DNA of 64,000 bases from Marinobacter sp. es.042 (GCF_900188315.1 NZ_LT897781.1:806001-870000), one strand, 5' to 3'; positions 19,495 through 30,527 are shown, counted from the first letter of the stretch. The notes: generated from the letters alone by a model not told the origin. Program-made: numbers and translations.

Positions 19495-19568
19495 GCGGCG
19501 CTCAAATTAGAATGCCCCCTCAAGATGAAGGGGGAGTCGGGAAACGTAACCCACTGAGGCAGACAACG

Positions 19569-21749
19569 ATGACAGAACGCGTACAAGTCGGCGGCATTCA
19601 GGTCGCAAAGAATCTGTATGATTTCGTGAACAACGAAGCGATCCCGGGCACCGGAATCGATGCCGATAAATTCTGGGCAGAATTTGACAAGATCGTGAAC
19701 GAGCTGGCCCCACGCAACCGTGAGTTGCTGGCCAAGCGTGATGCGATCCAGGAAAAAATGGACAGCTGGAACCGCGATCACAAGGGCCAGAAGCTGGACA
19801 TGGCCGAGTACAAGTCTTTCCTGAAAGACATCGGTTACCTCGTTGACGAGCCTTCCGAATTCAAGATCTCCACCTCCAATGTCGATCCGGAAGTGGCAAC
19901 CATGGCGGGCCCGCAGCTGGTGGTTCCGATCATGAATGCCCGCTTTGCTCTCAACGCGGCGAACGCGCGCTGGGGTAGCCTGTACGATGCCCTTTACGGC
20001 ACTGACGCGATTTCCGAGGAGGACGGCGCGGAAAAAGGCCGTGGCTATAACCCGGTGCGCGGCGCCAAAGTTATCGAATGGGCCCGCAACCTGCTCGACA
20101 GCTCAGCTCCGCTGGCCTCTGGAAGTCACAAAGATGCTGCCAAGTATGTGGTTGAAGGTGGCAAGCTGGTTGTCAAACTGCAGAATGGTGAGACCACCGG
20201 TCTGAAAGATGAATCCGGGTTTGTTGGCCACACCGGTGCTGCTGAGGCGCCCACCGGCGTGCTGCTGGTCAAGAACGGCATGCACTTCGAGATCCAGATT
20301 GACGCCAGCCACCCGATTGGCAAAGACGACGGTGCCCACGTCAAAGACGTGCTGATGGAGTCTGCGCTGACCACCATCATGGATTGCGAAGACTCGGTAG
20401 CTGCCGTAGACGCCGACGACAAGGCACTTGCGTACCGCAACTGGCTGGGCCTGATGAAGGGCGATCTGCAGGAAACCTTCGAGAAAGGTGGCGAGCAGTT
20501 GACCCGCAAGATGAATGCGGATCGCACCTACACCGCGGCAGATGGCAGCGAGCTGAGCCTGAAAGGCCGCAGCCTGATGTTTATCCGTAACGTCGGCCAC
20601 CTGATGACCAACCCGGCCATCCTGCTGAAAGACGGTAACGAAGTGCCGGAAGGCCTGATGGATGGTCTGATCACCTCGCTGATCGCCATTCACGACATGA
20701 AGGGTAACGGCAAGTTCCAGAACAGCACCAAAGGCTCCATGTATATCGTGAAGCCTAAGATGCACGGGCCGGAAGAGGTGGCATTCACCAACGAGTTCTT
20801 CGGCCGTGTCGAAGATGCGCTGGGCCTGCCCCGCTTCAGCCTGAAAGTCGGCATCATGGACGAGGAGCGTCGCACCACAGTTAACTTGAAAGCCTGTATC
20901 CACGCCGCGAAAGAGCGCGCCGTGTTCATCAATACCGGCTTCCTGGATCGCACCGGTGACGAGATTCACACCTCCATGGAACTGGGGCCGTTCATTCGCA
21001 AAGGTGCGATGAAACAGGCGACCTGGATCAATGCCTACGAGCAGTGGAACGTGGACATCGGCCTGGAAACCGGTTTCCGTGGCGTTGCCCAGATTGGTAA
21101 GGGCATGTGGGCCATGCCGGATCTGATGGCCGGCATGCTGGAGGCGAAAATCGGTCATCCGAAGGCCGGTGCGAACACCGCGTGGGTTCCGTCTCCCACG
21201 GCGGCTACACTACATGCCACTCACTATCATCAGGTGAGCGTGGCTGACGTCCAGAAGCAGCTGGAAAGCCGCACCCGTGCTGCGCTGGAAGATATCCTGA
21301 CAGTACCGGTGATGGATGATCCTGCCTCTTTGAGCGCCGAAGACATCCAGCAGGAGCTGGACAACAACGCCCAGGGTATCCTCGGTTACGTTGTGCGCTG
21401 GATTGACCAGGGCGTTGGCTGCTCCAAGGTACCGGACATCAACGATGTCGGCCTGATGGAAGACCGTGCGACTCTCCGTATCGCCTCCCAGTTGCTGGCC
21501 AACTGGCTGCACCATGGTATCTGCTCTGAAGATCAGATCATGGAGACCATGAAGCGTATGGCAGCGGTGGTCGACAAGCAGAACGCCGGTGATTCAGCTT
21601 ACCGCCCGATGGCCGGGAACTTCGATGACAGTGTCGCCTTCCAGGCAGCGCTGGATCTGGTTCTCAAGGGCCGCGAGCAGCCTAATGGCTACACCGAGCC
21701 GCTACTGCATGCATACCGTCTGAAGGCGAAAGCCAAATACGGGCAGTAA
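19569..21749 (+). CDS. glcB: Malate synthase G
   Basis: Condenses glyoxylate and acetyl-CoA to malate in the glyoxylate bypass. The 726-residue length identifies the G isoform. Conserved features are the Mg-site region [18 protein letters not shown], the catalytic arginine in [15 protein letters not shown], and [16 protein letters not shown] near the catalytic aspartate. The start is ATG 19569 (MTERVQVGG) behind GAGG; an earlier in-frame ATG at 19512 would add 19 poorly conserved residues. It stands alone between the upstream palindrome and a terminator; no glycolate oxidase or isocitrate lyase gene is near. Confidence 0.96.
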   Translation: MTERVQVGGIQVAKNLYDFVNNEAIPGTGIDADKFWAEFDKIVNELAPRNRELLAKRDAIQEKMDSWNRDHKGQKLDMAEYKSFLKDIGYLVDEPSEFKISTSNVDPEVATMAGPQLVVPIMNARFALNAANARWGSLYDALYGTDAISEEDGAEKGRGYNPVRGAKVIEWARNLLDSSAPLASGSHKDAAKYVVEGGKLVVKLQNGETTGLKDESGFVGHTGAAEAPTGVLLVKNGMHFEIQIDASHPIGKDDGAHVKDVLMESALTTIMDCEDSVAAVDADDKALAYRNWLGLMKGDLQETFEKGGEQLTRKMNADRTYTAADGSELSLKGRSLMFIRNVGHLMTNPAILLKDGNEVPEGLMDGLITSLIAIHDMKGNGKFQNSTKGSMYIVKPKMHGPEEVAFTNEFFGRVEDALGLPRFSLKVGIMDEERRTTVNLKACIHAAKERAVFINTGFLDRTGDEIHTSMELGPFIRKGAMKQATWINAYEQWNVDIGLETGFRGVAQIGKGMWAMPDLMAGMLEAKIGHPKAGANTAWVPSPTAATLHATHYHQVSVADVQKQLESRTRAALEDILTVPVMDDPASLSAEDIQQELDNNAQGILGYVVRWIDQGVGCSKVPDINDVGLMEDRATLRIASQLLANWLHHGICSEDQIMETMKRMAAVVDKQNAGDSAYRPMAGNFDDSVAFQAALDLVLKGREQPNGYTEPLLHAYRLKAKAKYGQ

Positions 21750-21761
21750 GAGCTGCGAAAT

Positions 21762-21789
21762 AAAAAACCCCGCTTCGGCGGGGTTTTTT
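21762..21789. terminator. Bidirectional terminator between glcB and folD
   Basis: CCCCGC-TTCG-GCGGGG stem with A6 before and T6 after, between converging genes; the UUCG tetraloop makes it very stable. Confidence 0.95.
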
Positions 21790-21832
21790 GTGGCACGTCG
21801 GATCAAGCAGAGCCTGAACCCTGACTCCGGGC

Positions 21833-22690
21833 TCAGTCCCTGTGCAAGACATCAGCCGCATAGAGGGTGTTTTGCAGCAGGGTGGCGATGGTCATCGGCC
21901 CTACGCCGCCGGGAACCGGCGTTATGTAGGCCGCGCGCTCCGAGGCGGCTGCGAAATCAACGTCGCCATACAGTTTCCCGTCGTCCATCCGGTTGATGCC
22001 CACATCAATCACGGTTGCACCCGGTTTTACCCAATCGCCCTTGATCAGGCCTGGCTTGCCGACGGCTGCGACCAGGATGTCAGCCTCACGAACAAACTTC
22101 TCCAGATCCGGCGTGAATCGGTGACACACGGTTGTCGTGGCACCTTTCAATAGCAGCTCCATGCTCATGGGGCGGCCGACAATGTTGGAGGCGCCAACGA
22201 TGACGGCGTGCTGGCCCTTGTAGGGGGTGTCTATGCTGTCGAGCAGGGTGATAATGCCCGCCGGCGTACAGGGGCGCAGAGTGGGTTTGCGCTGCATCAG
22301 GCGGCCGATGTTGTATGGATGGAAGCCATCAACGTCTTTATCTGGCCGGATTTTTACCAGAATCGGATCTGCATCGAGATGCGAGGGCAGGGGGAGTTGC
22401 ACCAGGATCCCGTCCACGGCGGGGTTCTCGTTCAGCTCATCAATCAGTGTTTCCAGCGCTTCCTGGGAAGTGTCTTCCGGCAGATCGTATGAGAGTGAGA
22501 GGATTCCCGCCTGGTCGCACGCCTTCCGTTTATTGCCCACGTACACGTGGGATGCGGGATCGTTGCCGACCAGGACTACAGCCAGTCCAGGAGCTCTGAG
22601 CCCCTGTTGGGTTCTTGCTTCCACCCCTGCGGCGACTTGCTGTCTTACTTCGGCGGCAATCTCTTTTCCGTTGATCAGTTTGGCGGTCAT
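21833..22690 (-). CDS. folD: Bifunctional methylene-THF dehydrogenase / methenyl-THF cyclohydrolase
   Basis: Cytoplasmic one-carbon enzyme converting 5,10-methylene-THF to 10-formyl-THF with NADP. The catalytic lysine lies in [14 protein letters not shown], the folate site in [13 protein letters not shown], the NADP site in [16 protein letters not shown], and [15 protein letters not shown] closes the fold. Starting at ATG 22690 gives 285 residues, the usual size; the upstream in-frame ATG at 22762 adds residues absent from the family. The tRNA cluster follows on the opposite strand. Confidence 0.96.
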   Translation of the reverse strand: MTAKLINGKEIAAEVRQQVAAGVEARTQQGLRAPGLAVVLVGNDPASHVYVGNKRKACDQAGILSLSYDLPEDTSQEALETLIDELNENPAVDGILVQLPLPSHLDADPILVKIRPDKDVDGFHPYNIGRLMQRKPTLRPCTPAGIITLLDSIDTPYKGQHAVIVGASNIVGRPMSMELLLKGATTTVCHRFTPDLEKFVREADILVAAVGKPGLIKGDWVKPGATVIDVGINRMDDGKLYGDVDFAAASERAAYITPVPGGVGPMTIATLLQNTLYAADVLHRD

Positions 22691-22855
22691 GTCTCGTCTT
22701 GTCGGTTGGGCATCGGTAAATTGAAGGGTTGGCATTGTCTCATGCTTCCGGCGGAACTCCAATTGGACGGTTGTCTGGGCGGGGCGCGCCGGAACTTTTG
22801 CCTGGGCGCTTTGTCACTGAAGAGACTGTTGTTTCAGGGAATTTGGAAATACGTG

Positions 22856-22884
22856 TTGACGGGACCCTCCGGCGCCGGTAATAT
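22856..22884 (+). promoter_or_regulatory. Promoter of the tRNA cluster
   Basis: TTGACG, a 17-base spacer and TAATAT, followed by a GC-rich discriminator GCGCGCC typical of stringently controlled stable-RNA promoters, 40 bases before tRNA-Pro. Confidence 0.8.
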
Positions 22885-22924
22885 GCGCGCCAACTTTGCT
22901 GAGGCACTTGTTGTTCAGTTCAGA

Positions 22925-23001
22925 CGGGGTATAGCGCAGTCTGGTAGCGCGCCTGCTTTGGGAGCAGGATGTCGGGAGTTCGAATCTCTCTACCCCGACC
23001 A
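22925..23001 (+). tRNA. tRNA-Pro (UGG)
   Basis: 77 bases including encoded CCA. Acceptor CGGGGTA pairs with TACCCCG; the anticodon arm CCTGC-TTTGGGA-GCAGG gives anticodon TGG; the T arm contains GTTCGAATC. Confidence 0.97.
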
Positions 23002-23034
23002 AAATTCTGAATGTTCAGGTGGGCGAACGGTCAA

Positions 23035-23111
23035 GCGCCCGTAGCTCAGCTGGATAGAGCACCCGCCTTCTAAGCGGGTGGTCGCAGGTTCGAGTCCTGC
23101 CGGGCGCGCCA
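23035..23111 (+). tRNA. tRNA-Arg (UCU)
   Basis: 77 bases with encoded CCA. Acceptor GCGCCCG pairs with CGGGCGC; anticodon loop CTTCTAA gives TCT; T loop GTTCGAGTC. Confidence 0.97.
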
Positions 23112-23197
23112 TCAAGTGGTTGGCTTGGTCCGCGCCGGAGCGACCGTAACCAGCAAAGTTGAAGTTGTGCAAATGCTGAAAGGCATATCCTGATGTG

Positions 23198-23273
23198 GTG
23201 GACGTAGCTCAGTTGGTAGAGCTCAGGATTGTGACTCCTGCGGTCGAGGGTTCGATCCCCTTCGTCCACCCCA
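23198..23273 (+). tRNA. tRNA-His (GUG)
   Basis: Acceptor GTGGACG pairs with CGTCCAC; anticodon loop TTGTGAC gives GTG; CCA is encoded. A G at 23197 supplies the extra G-1 that histidyl-tRNA needs, opposite discriminator C70 of the window triplet. Confidence 0.97.
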
Positions 23274-23411
23274 CTTTCCCCTTTGCTTTGATTCGCGACT
23301 CTATTGAATTTTAGAGCGGCGTCAGTCTGCGACACTTCGTGAACAAGCATGGGAGTTGGTAAAGCTGGATGTTGAGTCTGTCCAGCGACACGTTTAAAAT
23401 TTCGGTTAAAA

Positions 23412-23496
23412 GCCTCGGTGGTGGAATTGGTAGACACGATAGGTTTAGGTCCTGTTGCCGCAAGGCGTGGGGGTTCAAGTCCCTCCCGAGGTACCA
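23412..23496 (+). tRNA. tRNA-Leu (UAG)
   Basis: 85 bases with encoded CCA and a long variable arm, as expected for leucine. Anticodon loop TTTAGGT gives TAG. The first acceptor pair is G-T rather than G-C. Confidence 0.96.
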
Positions 23497-23501
23497 ATAC
23501 G

Positions 23502-23535
23502 AAAACCCTCTCAGTATCGCTGAGAGGGTTTTTTT
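23502..23535 (+). terminator. Terminator of the tRNA cluster
   Basis: AAAACCCTCTCAG pairs with CTGAGAGGGTTTT around TATCG, followed by a T-run. Confidence 0.95.
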
Positions 23536-23696
23536 GTGGCTAATAGAATGGTCCGAAAGCATGCCTTGGGGGTATTGAGGGCCTCTGCCCCTTTCTTTTT
23601 GGGTTTTAGTCCCCATCTTTTTCGGACGATAAAGTGGCGTGATCGGAATCCACCGAAGCCGTCTGTAGCTGGTGATTCTCTCGGTGGGGCAAACCG

Positions 23697-23705
23697 TGAT
23701 AAACT
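23697..23705 (+). promoter_or_regulatory. Possible extended -10 promoter of tig
   Basis: TGA-TAAACT fits an extended -10 about 100 bases before the tig ATG; no good -35 is visible. The rest of the 269-base gap before tig holds only a weak GC-rich hairpin near 23735-23755. Confidence 0.3.
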
Positions 23706-23805
23706 ACCGCCTTTTAATTTTCGGTCCTTTTGCGGGAGTTCGCCCGGAAACGGACTTTTGTTTTAAATTCATTCACATACTGAACCTGTAATTTGAGGAT
23801 CTTCC

Positions 23806-25110
23806 ATGCAAGTGTCTGTTGAAACGACCTCCAACATCGAGCGTCGCATGACGATTGGTGTGCCCGCCCAGGAAATCGACCAGGCGGTCCAGAAACGCCT
23901 GCAGGAAACCGCGCGTACCGTGCGCCTGAACGGTTTCCGTCCGGGTAAGGTGCCCATGAGCGTCGTTAAGCGTCGTTTCGGTGACAGCGTCCGCCAGGAA
24001 ATCGTTGGCGAGGTTATGCGCGACAACTACATCAAGGCACTGCAGGAACAGGATATCAATCCGGCAGGTTGGCCGAAGTTCGAGCCAAAGACCATGGAAG
24101 AGGGCAAAGACCTGGAATTCGTGGCCATCTTCGAAGTGCTGCCGGAAATCGAGCTAGGCGATCTCAGCAAGGTTTCAGTCGAGAAGCTGACTTCCGAGAT
24201 CACCGACAAAGATGTCGATAGCATGATCGACAACCTGCGTCGTCAGCAGGCCACCATGAAAGAAGTCAAGCGCAAGTCCAAGAACAAGGACGTGTTGACC
24301 ATTGACTTCAAAGGTTTTATCGACGGTGAGGAATTCGAAGGCGGAGCCGCTGAAGGCCATCGTCTGACTCTAGGCTCCGGCCAGATGATTCCGGGCTTTG
24401 AGAAGGCCATCGTTGGTGGTAAGGCCGGCGAAGACATGGAAATCGAGGTTACCTTCCCGGAGGATTACCACAACGAAGATCTGGCAGGTAAGCCGGCCAA
24501 GTTCGAGATCAAGATTCACAAGGTTGAGGAGCCGCAGTTGCCGGAACTCGACACCGAATTCTTCAAGAAGTTCGGTATCGATGCCGAAGACGAAGCGACT
24601 TTCCGCGAAGAAGTCAAAAAGAACATGGAGCGCGAGCTCAAGCAAGCGGTTTCCAACAAGGTCAAGAACGACGTTGTTGACGGACTGCTGGAAACCACTG
24701 AGCTGGATATTCCGGCTGCTCTGGTTGATCAGGAGATTGATCGTCTCCGTCAGGACGCCGTCCAGCGTTTCGGCGGCCAGATTGATCCGCAGCAGCTGCC
24801 CAAGGAGATTTTCCAGGAGCAGGCTGAGCGCCGCGTGAAGACTGGCCTGCTGTTCCAGGAAGTGGTCAAGAAAAACGACCTGAAAGCCGACCCGGCCAAG
24901 GTAGACGAAAAGATCCAGGAGATCGCGTCTACGTATGAACAGCCAGAAGAAGTGGTTGCACACTTCAACAGCAACCCGGAGCAGAAGTCTCAGATCGAGT
25001 CTTCAGTCCTGGAAGATGCGGTTGTTGACCACGTGCTGGAGCAGGCCCAGGTCAAAGAAAAGAAAGTCAAATATGAAGAGGCCGTTCAGGCCGGTCAGCC
25101 CCAGCGCTGA
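23806..25110 (+). CDS. tig: Trigger factor
   Basis: Ribosome-bound chaperone and prolyl isomerase (434 residues) meeting nascent chains at the tunnel exit. The N-terminal ribosome-docking loop GFRPGKVP is near residue 45; the FKBP-type domain (about 160-245) includes DVLTIDFKGFIDGEEF and SGQMIPGFEKAIVGGKAGE; the C-terminal helical arms complete the length. It heads the tig-clpP-clpX-lon series conserved across gammaproteobacteria. Confidence 0.97.
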   Translation: MQVSVETTSNIERRMTIGVPAQEIDQAVQKRLQETARTVRLNGFRPGKVPMSVVKRRFGDSVRQEIVGEVMRDNYIKALQEQDINPAGWPKFEPKTMEEGKDLEFVAIFEVLPEIELGDLSKVSVEKLTSEITDKDVDSMIDNLRRQQATMKEVKRKSKNKDVLTIDFKGFIDGEEFEGGAAEGHRLTLGSGQMIPGFEKAIVGGKAGEDMEIEVTFPEDYHNEDLAGKPAKFEIKIHKVEEPQLPELDTEFFKKFGIDAEDEATFREEVKKNMERELKQAVSNKVKNDVVDGLLETTELDIPAALVDQEIDRLRQDAVQRFGGQIDPQQLPKEIFQEQAERRVKTGLLFQEVVKKNDLKADPAKVDEKIQEIASTYEQPEEVVAHFNSNPEQKSQIESSVLEDAVVDHVLEQAQVKEKKVKYEEAVQAGQPQR

Positions 25111-25160
25111 TTTTGCCCGGGATCGGAGTAGAAAGCCGGTCCCGAAGGCCGACCCCCGAG

Positions 25161-25185
25161 AACAGCCGGCATGCCCGGCTGTTTT
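25161..25185 (+). terminator. Weak terminator between tig and clpP
   Basis: AACAGCCGG pairs with CCGGCTGTT and is followed by only a short T stretch; it may attenuate rather than stop transcription into clpP. Confidence 0.55.
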
Positions 25186-25284
25186 CATCTGGGGCCGCTG
25201 CTGGCAAAGTATGGGGTGCAACTTTTTTGAAACTGCCGTGGCGCGAGTCCACGACCCATTGTCCATAAGGAGTTCAGGCGCATC

Positions 25285-25920
25285 ATGACGCAGAAACCAA
25301 TTGATGGTCCCGCAATGGTTACCAATTCCGGACTGGTACCGATTGTTATCGAGCAGACAGCTCGCGGCGAGCGGTCGTTCGACATTTATTCCCGTCTGCT
25401 CAAGGAGCGGGTGATCTTCATGGTGGGTCCGGTTGAGGACCACATGGCGAATCTGATTGTGGCCCAGCTCCTGTTCCTCGAGTCTGAAAACCCGGACAAG
25501 GATATTCACCTCTATATCAACAGCCCTGGCGGCTCTGTAACTGCAGGTATGTCAATCTACGACACCATGCAGTTTATCAAGCCGGATGTCGCCACCCTTT
25601 GCGTTGGCCAGGCGGCCAGCATGGGTGCCTTCCTTTTGGCGGGTGGTGCCGCGGGTAAGCGGGCGTGTCTGCCGAACTCCCGAGTGATGATTCACCAGCC
25701 GCTGGGTGGCTATCAGGGTCAGGCAACGGATATCGAAATTCACACCCGTGAAATCCTGAAGATTCGGCATACCCTGAATTCGATCCTGGCCCATCACACC
25801 GGTCAGGATCTGGAGACTATCGCCAAGGATACGGACCGTGACAACTTCATGGATCCGGCTCAGGCGAAAGAGTATGGGCTGATCGATTCAATACTTGATA
25901 AGCGCGTACCGAATAAATAA
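25285..25920 (+). CDS. clpP: ATP-dependent Clp protease proteolytic subunit
   Basis: Tetradecameric serine peptidase (211 residues) partnered by ClpX. The triad is visible as S112 in [12 protein letters not shown]137 in [11 protein letters not shown] and D186 in TDRDNFMDP, with the oxyanion region [11 protein letters not shown] short N-terminal propeptide precedes GLVPIVIEQ, as in E. coli. Start ATG follows AAGGAG. clpX follows after 76 bases in the same direction. Confidence 0.98.
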   Translation: MTQKPIDGPAMVTNSGLVPIVIEQTARGERSFDIYSRLLKERVIFMVGPVEDHMANLIVAQLLFLESENPDKDIHLYINSPGGSVTAGMSIYDTMQFIKPDVATLCVGQAASMGAFLLAGGAAGKRACLPNSRVMIHQPLGGYQGQATDIEIHTREILKIRHTLNSILAHHTGQDLETIAKDTDRDNFMDPAQAKEYGLIDSILDKRVPNK

Positions 25921-25996
25921 TACTGGAAGTAATCGCATCATACTTGGCCGGCGTATTAGGCAGTGACGCCGGCAAAACGAGATCAGAGGTATTTCA

Positions 25997-27280
25997 ATGG
26001 CAGATGAAAGAAACGGCAGGGGCGACGATAACGGCAAGTTGCTCTACTGCTCGTTTTGTGGAAAGAGCCAGCATGAAGTCCGAAAGCTCATTGCAGGGCC
26101 CTCGGTGTTCATCTGCGACGAGTGTGTTGACCTGTGCAATGACATTATCCGGGAGGAAATCCAGGAGAATGCACAGGAAGAGCCGAGCGATCGCCTTCCT
26201 ACACCGGCCGAGATCCGCAATACCCTTGATGAATACGTGATTGGTCAGGATCGGGCTAAGGTAGTCTTGTCGGTGGCGGTCTACAACCACTACAAGCGTC
26301 TGCGTTATGGCGAAGGTAAGGGTGATGTCGAGCTTGGCAAGAGTAACATTTTGCTGATCGGTCCGACCGGTAGTGGTAAGACTCTGCTGGCCGAGACTCT
26401 GGCTCGGATGCTGAACGTGCCCTTTACGATCGCCGACGCCACCACGCTGACTGAAGCCGGCTACGTTGGTGAGGATGTCGAGAACATCATCCAGAAGCTT
26501 CTGCAGAAATGCGATTACGATGTCGACAAGGCCCAGCGCGGCATAGTCTACATTGACGAGATCGACAAGATTTCCCGGAAGTCTGACAACCCTTCCATTA
26601 CCCGGGATGTTTCCGGTGAGGGTGTTCAGCAGGCGCTGTTGAAGCTGATCGAGGGTACCGTTGCATCGGTACCGCCGCAGGGTGGTCGCAAGCATCCGCA
26701 GCAGGAATTTCTGCAGGTTGATACCGGCAATATGCTGTTTATCTGCGGTGGCGCCTTTGCCGGATTGGACAAGGTGATTCGCGAGCGTACCGAGAAGAAC
26801 AGCATCGGTTTCTCTGCTTCGGTTGCCAGTCAGGACGATGCCAAGAACACCGGCGACGTCATCAAGGACGTGGAGACTGAGGACCTGGTGAAGTACGGCC
26901 TGATTCCGGAGTTTGTTGGTCGTTTGCCGGTAGTGGCAACTCTCAACGAACTTGATGAAGAAGCGCTGGTACAGATTCTGACCGAGCCCAAGAACTCCCT
27001 GACCAAGCAGTACCAGAAACTGTTTGATATGGAAGGGGTCGAGCTTGATTTTCGTGAAGATGCGCTTCGGGCTGTTGCCCGCAAGGCCATGGAGAGAAAG
27101 ACAGGCGCCCGTGGTCTGCGCTCCATTATGGAAGCGACGCTTCTGGACACCATGTACCAGATTCCCTCTGAGCATGACGTGACCAAAGTGGTGATCGATG
27201 AGAGCGTGATCAGCGGGGACTCCGAGCCCTTCAAGATCTACGCCAGCAGTGATCACGCCAAGGCTGTGCCCGAGGATTGA
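25997..27280 (+). CDS. clpX: ATP-dependent Clp protease ATP-binding subunit
   Basis: AAA+ unfoldase (427 residues) feeding ClpP. The N-terminal zinc domain has four cysteines (C18, C21, C40, C43); then Walker A GPTGSGKT, the substrate-gripping pore loop GYVGED, Walker [10 protein letters not shown], and the ClpP-docking IGF loop in KNSIGFSAS. All are intact. It is cotranscribed with clpP by position and closed by a hairpin before lon. Confidence 0.98.
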   Translation: MADERNGRGDDNGKLLYCSFCGKSQHEVRKLIAGPSVFICDECVDLCNDIIREEIQENAQEEPSDRLPTPAEIRNTLDEYVIGQDRAKVVLSVAVYNHYKRLRYGEGKGDVELGKSNILLIGPTGSGKTLLAETLARMLNVPFTIADATTLTEAGYVGEDVENIIQKLLQKCDYDVDKAQRGIVYIDEIDKISRKSDNPSITRDVSGEGVQQALLKLIEGTVASVPPQGGRKHPQQEFLQVDTGNMLFICGGAFAGLDKVIRERTEKNSIGFSASVASQDDAKNTGDVIKDVETEDLVKYGLIPEFVGRLPVVATLNELDEEALVQILTEPKNSLTKQYQKLFDMEGVELDFREDALRAVARKAMERKTGARGLRSIMEATLLDTMYQIPSEHDVTKVVIDESVISGDSEPFKIYASSDHAKAVPED

Positions 27281-27303
27281 GTCTAGGTCAGCGGTTGAAA
27301 TGA

Positions 27304-27328
27304 GAAGGGGCGGCAACGCCCCTTTTCG
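27304..27328 (+). terminator. Terminator between clpX and lon
   Basis: AAGGGGCG-GCAA-CGCCCCTT stem followed by TTC and a further T-rich stretch. Confidence 0.8.
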
Positions 27329-27375
27329 CGTTTTTGTATCGCGATATTCCCGCCCTGTTTCGTTTGGTAAAAAGA

Positions 27376-27400
27376 TTGCAATTTTTGCGGGCGCCCCAAT
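27376..27400 (+). promoter_or_regulatory. Possible heat-shock (sigma-32) promoter of lon
   Basis: TTGCAA, 12 bases, CCCCAAT resembles the sigma-32 pattern CTTGAAA-N11-16-CCCCAT, 43 bases before the lon ATG. lon is a heat-shock gene in related bacteria. Confidence 0.4.
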
Positions 27401-27442
27401 GAAGGGTGATATGCTGAAGTAAATACCGTCAGAGGATTCCCA

Positions 27443-29860
27443 ATGACCCGTATACCCGAAGATGCCGTGCAAGAGTACCCGCTGCTTCCGCTGCGTGACG
27501 TAGTGGTGTTTCCGCACATGGTGGTCCCACTGTTCGTGGGCCGAGAAAAATCCATTCAGGCTCTGGAAGCCGCGATGGAAGGAAGTAAGGAAATCCTCCT
27601 GGTAGCCCAGAAAGACGCCTCTACTGATGAGCCGGGTCCGAAGGATGTGTTCGATATGGGCACGCTGGCCACGGTCCTGCAAATGCTTCGCCTGCCCGAT
27701 GGCACCGTCAAGGTGTTGGTAGAGGGCAACGCCCGAGCGACCATCAGCGGTATCTCCGAGGGTGAGTACCTGTCCGGTGGCGCTGTCCTGATGGATGAAG
27801 AAGGGCTGCCCGAGCGCGAGCAGGAGGTCCTGATAAAGACCCTGATGGACGAGTTCGAGAAGTACGTGAAACTCTCCAAAAAGGTCCCTTCCGAGGTCTC
27901 CAATGCTCTCACCGGTATTGAGGAGCTTGAACGCCTGGCCGACACCATGGCTGCTCACCTGGAAATGCGTATTCCGGAAAAGCAGGAACTGCTGGAAGCG
28001 CTGGATATTCGCAAACGGGTGGACTTGCTGCTCGGCAAGCTGGATGGCGAAATCGACCTGATTGAGGTTGAGAAGCGCATCCGTGGCCGCGTGAAAAAGC
28101 AGATGGAGCGCAGCCAGTGCGAGTACTACCTGAACGAACAGATGAAGGCTATCCAGAAAGAGATGGGTAACCTGGGCGAAGGCAACAACGACTTCGAGGA
28201 GCTTGAGCAGAAGCTGGAAGAAGCCGGATTGCCGGAAGAGGCCCGCAAAAAGACTGAAACGGAGCTGAATAAGCTGAAGATGATGTCTCCGATGTCTGCG
28301 GAAGCGACCGTTGTCCGTGGCTATATTGACTGGATGCTGGCGATTCCCTGGAAGAAGCGCAGCCGTGTCCGCCACGACATCGAAAAAGCCCGTGAAATTC
28401 TCGATCGGGACCACTACGGCCTCGATGAAGTCAAAAAGCGCATTCTGGAATACCTTGCGGTTCAGAGCCGTGTGAAGAAGGTCAAGGGTCCTGTGCTCTG
28501 CCTGGTTGGTCCTCCCGGGGTGGGCAAGACCTCGCTCGGTCAGTCCATTGCCCGTGCGACCAACCGGAAGTACACCCGGATGGCCCTCGGCGGCGTGCGT
28601 GATGAAGCTGAAATCCGCGGCCACCGGAAAACCTACATTGGTGCGTTGCCCGGTAAGCTTCTTCAGAAGCTGTCCAAGGTGGGCGTGAAGAATCCGCTGT
28701 TCCTGTTCGATGAAATCGACAAGATGGGCATGGATCATCGTGGTGATCCGGCCTCGGCGCTGCTGGAGGTTCTGGACCCGGAACAGAATCACACGTTCAA
28801 CGATCACTATCTGGAAGTGGATTACGATCTCTCCGATGTGATGTTCGTGTGTACCTCTAACTCCATGGACATTCCTCCCGCCCTGCTGGACCGGATGGAA
28901 ATCATCCGTATCCCGGGTTACACGGAGGACGAGAAGGTCAATATTGCGCTGCGGTATCTGTTGCCGAAGCAGATCAAGGCCAACGGCCTGCGCAAGGACG
29001 AGCTCAAGTTGCCAGAGGACACCCTTCGCGACCTGATCCGCTATTACACCCGTGAAGCCGGTGTACGTGGCCTGGAGCGCGAGATTGCCAAGATCTGCCG
29101 CAAGGTGGTTCGCGACCATGTGGAGAGCGGAGAGAAGGTCTCAGTCACTCTCACGCAGGACATGCTCGAAGATTACTCGGGGGTCAAGAAATTCAAGTAC
29201 GGCCTCGCCGAGGAAAAGAACGAGATTGGTCAGGTGACCGGTCTGGCTTGGACCCAGGTGGGTGGCGAACTGCTGCATATTGAGTGCGCCCTCACGCCTG
29301 GCAAGGGCCGGGTCGTGAAGACGGGTTCCCTGGGTGATGTCATGCAGGAGTCCATCCAGACGGCCTTGACCGTGGTACGTAGCCGGGCACCTGGTCTTGG
29401 AATTGCTGATGATTTCCACGAGAAGCACGATCTGCACGTGCACGTACCGGAGGGTGCGACACCGAAAGATGGTCCCAGTGCCGGTATCGGTATGTGCACA
29501 GCGCTGGTTTCTTCACTGACCAAGATTCCGGTTCGCGCCGACGTTGCAATGACCGGTGAAATCACTCTGCGTGGGCGTGTTCTTGCCATCGGTGGGTTGA
29601 AAGAAAAGCTTCTGGCAGCGCATCGTGGTGGTATCAAGACGGTGATCATTCCAGACGAGAATGTGAGGGATCTCAAGGAGATACCTGAGAACATCAAGGA
29701 GTCGCTGGAGATTCGTCCGGTGAAGTGGATTGACGAAGTGCTGGATATTGCACTGGCCTATCCACCCGAGCCCAGGGCTGAAGGTTCATCTCCGGAAACG
29801 GGTTCTGGTAAGCCGCGTGACGAAGAAGGCGACGCGTCAGAGCGCATAAATACACATTAA
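27443..29860 (+). CDS. lon: ATP-dependent protease Lon
   Basis: Homohexameric AAA+ serine protease (805 residues) degrading damaged and regulatory proteins. The N-terminal substrate domain begins [19 protein letters not shown]; Walker A is GPPGVGKTS near 357; Walker B is [12 protein letters not shown]; the Ser-Lys dyad region [11 protein letters not shown] is in the C-terminal protease domain, followed by [19 protein letters not shown] with the catalytic lysine. The last 30 residues form an acidic polar tail slightly longer than in E. coli. Confidence 0.98.
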   Translation: MTRIPEDAVQEYPLLPLRDVVVFPHMVVPLFVGREKSIQALEAAMEGSKEILLVAQKDASTDEPGPKDVFDMGTLATVLQMLRLPDGTVKVLVEGNARATISGISEGEYLSGGAVLMDEEGLPEREQEVLIKTLMDEFEKYVKLSKKVPSEVSNALTGIEELERLADTMAAHLEMRIPEKQELLEALDIRKRVDLLLGKLDGEIDLIEVEKRIRGRVKKQMERSQCEYYLNEQMKAIQKEMGNLGEGNNDFEELEQKLEEAGLPEEARKKTETELNKLKMMSPMSAEATVVRGYIDWMLAIPWKKRSRVRHDIEKAREILDRDHYGLDEVKKRILEYLAVQSRVKKVKGPVLCLVGPPGVGKTSLGQSIARATNRKYTRMALGGVRDEAEIRGHRKTYIGALPGKLLQKLSKVGVKNPLFLFDEIDKMGMDHRGDPASALLEVLDPEQNHTFNDHYLEVDYDLSDVMFVCTSNSMDIPPALLDRMEIIRIPGYTEDEKVNIALRYLLPKQIKANGLRKDELKLPEDTLRDLIRYYTREAGVRGLEREIAKICRKVVRDHVESGEKVSVTLTQDMLEDYSGVKKFKYGLAEEKNEIGQVTGLAWTQVGGELLHIECALTPGKGRVVKTGSLGDVMQESIQTALTVVRSRAPGLGIADDFHEKHDLHVHVPEGATPKDGPSAGIGMCTALVSSLTKIPVRADVAMTGEITLRGRVLAIGGLKEKLLAAHRGGIKTVIIPDENVRDLKEIPENIKESLEIRPVKWIDEVLDIALAYPPEPRAEGSSPETGSGKPRDEEGDASERINTH

Positions 29861-29875
29861 AGCCTTGATGAGTTG

Positions 29876-29905
29876 TTGACATGCCTGAGAGCCCATTGGT
29901 ATAAC
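29876..29905 (+). promoter_or_regulatory. Sigma-70 promoter of hupB
   Basis: TTGACA, an 18-base spacer and TATAAC, about 190 bases upstream of hupB. Confidence 0.65.
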
Positions 29906-30098
29906 TGTTTCGCCGTGAAGCAGCCAATACCAAGGGCTCCCGCGCAGTCAGTCCCTATTCCGAATGCCGGTATAAAGCCGAAAGGAATAAGAAAAGTGAA
30001 GAATGGAATTCTCCGACCGCTTATGCGATAGTCGAGAACGACCTAGAAAAAACAAACCAACCTATAACATCTTCAACCTGAAATCGAAGGGGTTTAGT

Positions 30099-30371
30099 GT
30101 GAACAAGTCCGAACTTATCGATGCAATTGCAGAGTCCGCAGATATCTCCAAAGCCGCCGCTGGCCGTGCTCTGGACGCAATGACCAACTCAATCACCGGT
30201 GCCCTGAAAAAAGGCGATCAGGTAACTCTGATCGGTTTTGGTACCTTCTCCGTAAAAGAGCGTGCTGCTCGTACCGGTCGTAACCCGCAGACTGGTGCCG
30301 AGATCAAGATTCCGGCCTCCAAAGTGCCTGGGTTCAAAGCAGGCAAGGCCCTGAAAGACGCCGTTAAGTAA
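30099..30371 (+). CDS. hupB: DNA-binding protein HU-beta
   Basis: 90-residue nucleoid protein that bends DNA without strong sequence preference. The fold and the DNA arm are clear: [59 protein letters not shown]. The start is the GTG at 30099 behind AAGGGG; the open frame extends 32 codons upstream but that stretch is leader. Like E. coli hupB it lies directly after lon. Confidence 0.97.
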   Translation: MNKSELIDAIAESADISKAAAGRALDAMTNSITGALKKGDQVTLIGFGTFSVKERAARTGRNPQTGAEIKIPASKVPGFKAGKALKDAVK

Positions 30372-30384
30372 CGGTTCTTTCTCC

Positions 30385-30410
30385 GGTGGCTTCTGTCGCA
30401 GGAAGCCACC
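30385..30410 (+). other. Hairpin after hupB, no T-run
   Basis: GGTGGCTTC and GAAGCCACC (9 bp, exact) around eight bases; it probably protects the hupB 3' end, with the true terminator just downstream. Confidence 0.55.
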
Positions 30411-30422
30411 CAAGAAGAATTC

Positions 30423-30453
30423 AAGGCGCATTCTACACAGGGTGCGCCTTTTT
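30423..30453 (+). terminator. Terminator after hupB
   Basis: AAGGCGCA pairs with TGCGCCTT and is followed by TTT. Confidence 0.8.
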
Positions 30454-30527
30454 ACGTTAGGTCCGCCCTTCGCCGCGCGCTGAAACGAATAAAACTGCAC
30501 TACCTTGAACAGGGATCCGGGAGAAAC

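Noticed and set aside
22547-23044. Open frame spanning the start of the tRNA cluster
   Set aside because: It reads through tRNA-Pro and into tRNA-Arg and has no protein support.
25227-25260. Sigma-32 promoter for clpP (TTGAAA ... CCCATT)
   Set aside because: The spacing of about 22 bases is outside the accepted range.
25994-29119. 1041-codon open frame antisense to clpX and lon
   Set aside because: It is the mirror of two strongly conserved genes in the frame that high-GC codon use keeps open; no signal, motif or ribosome site supports it.
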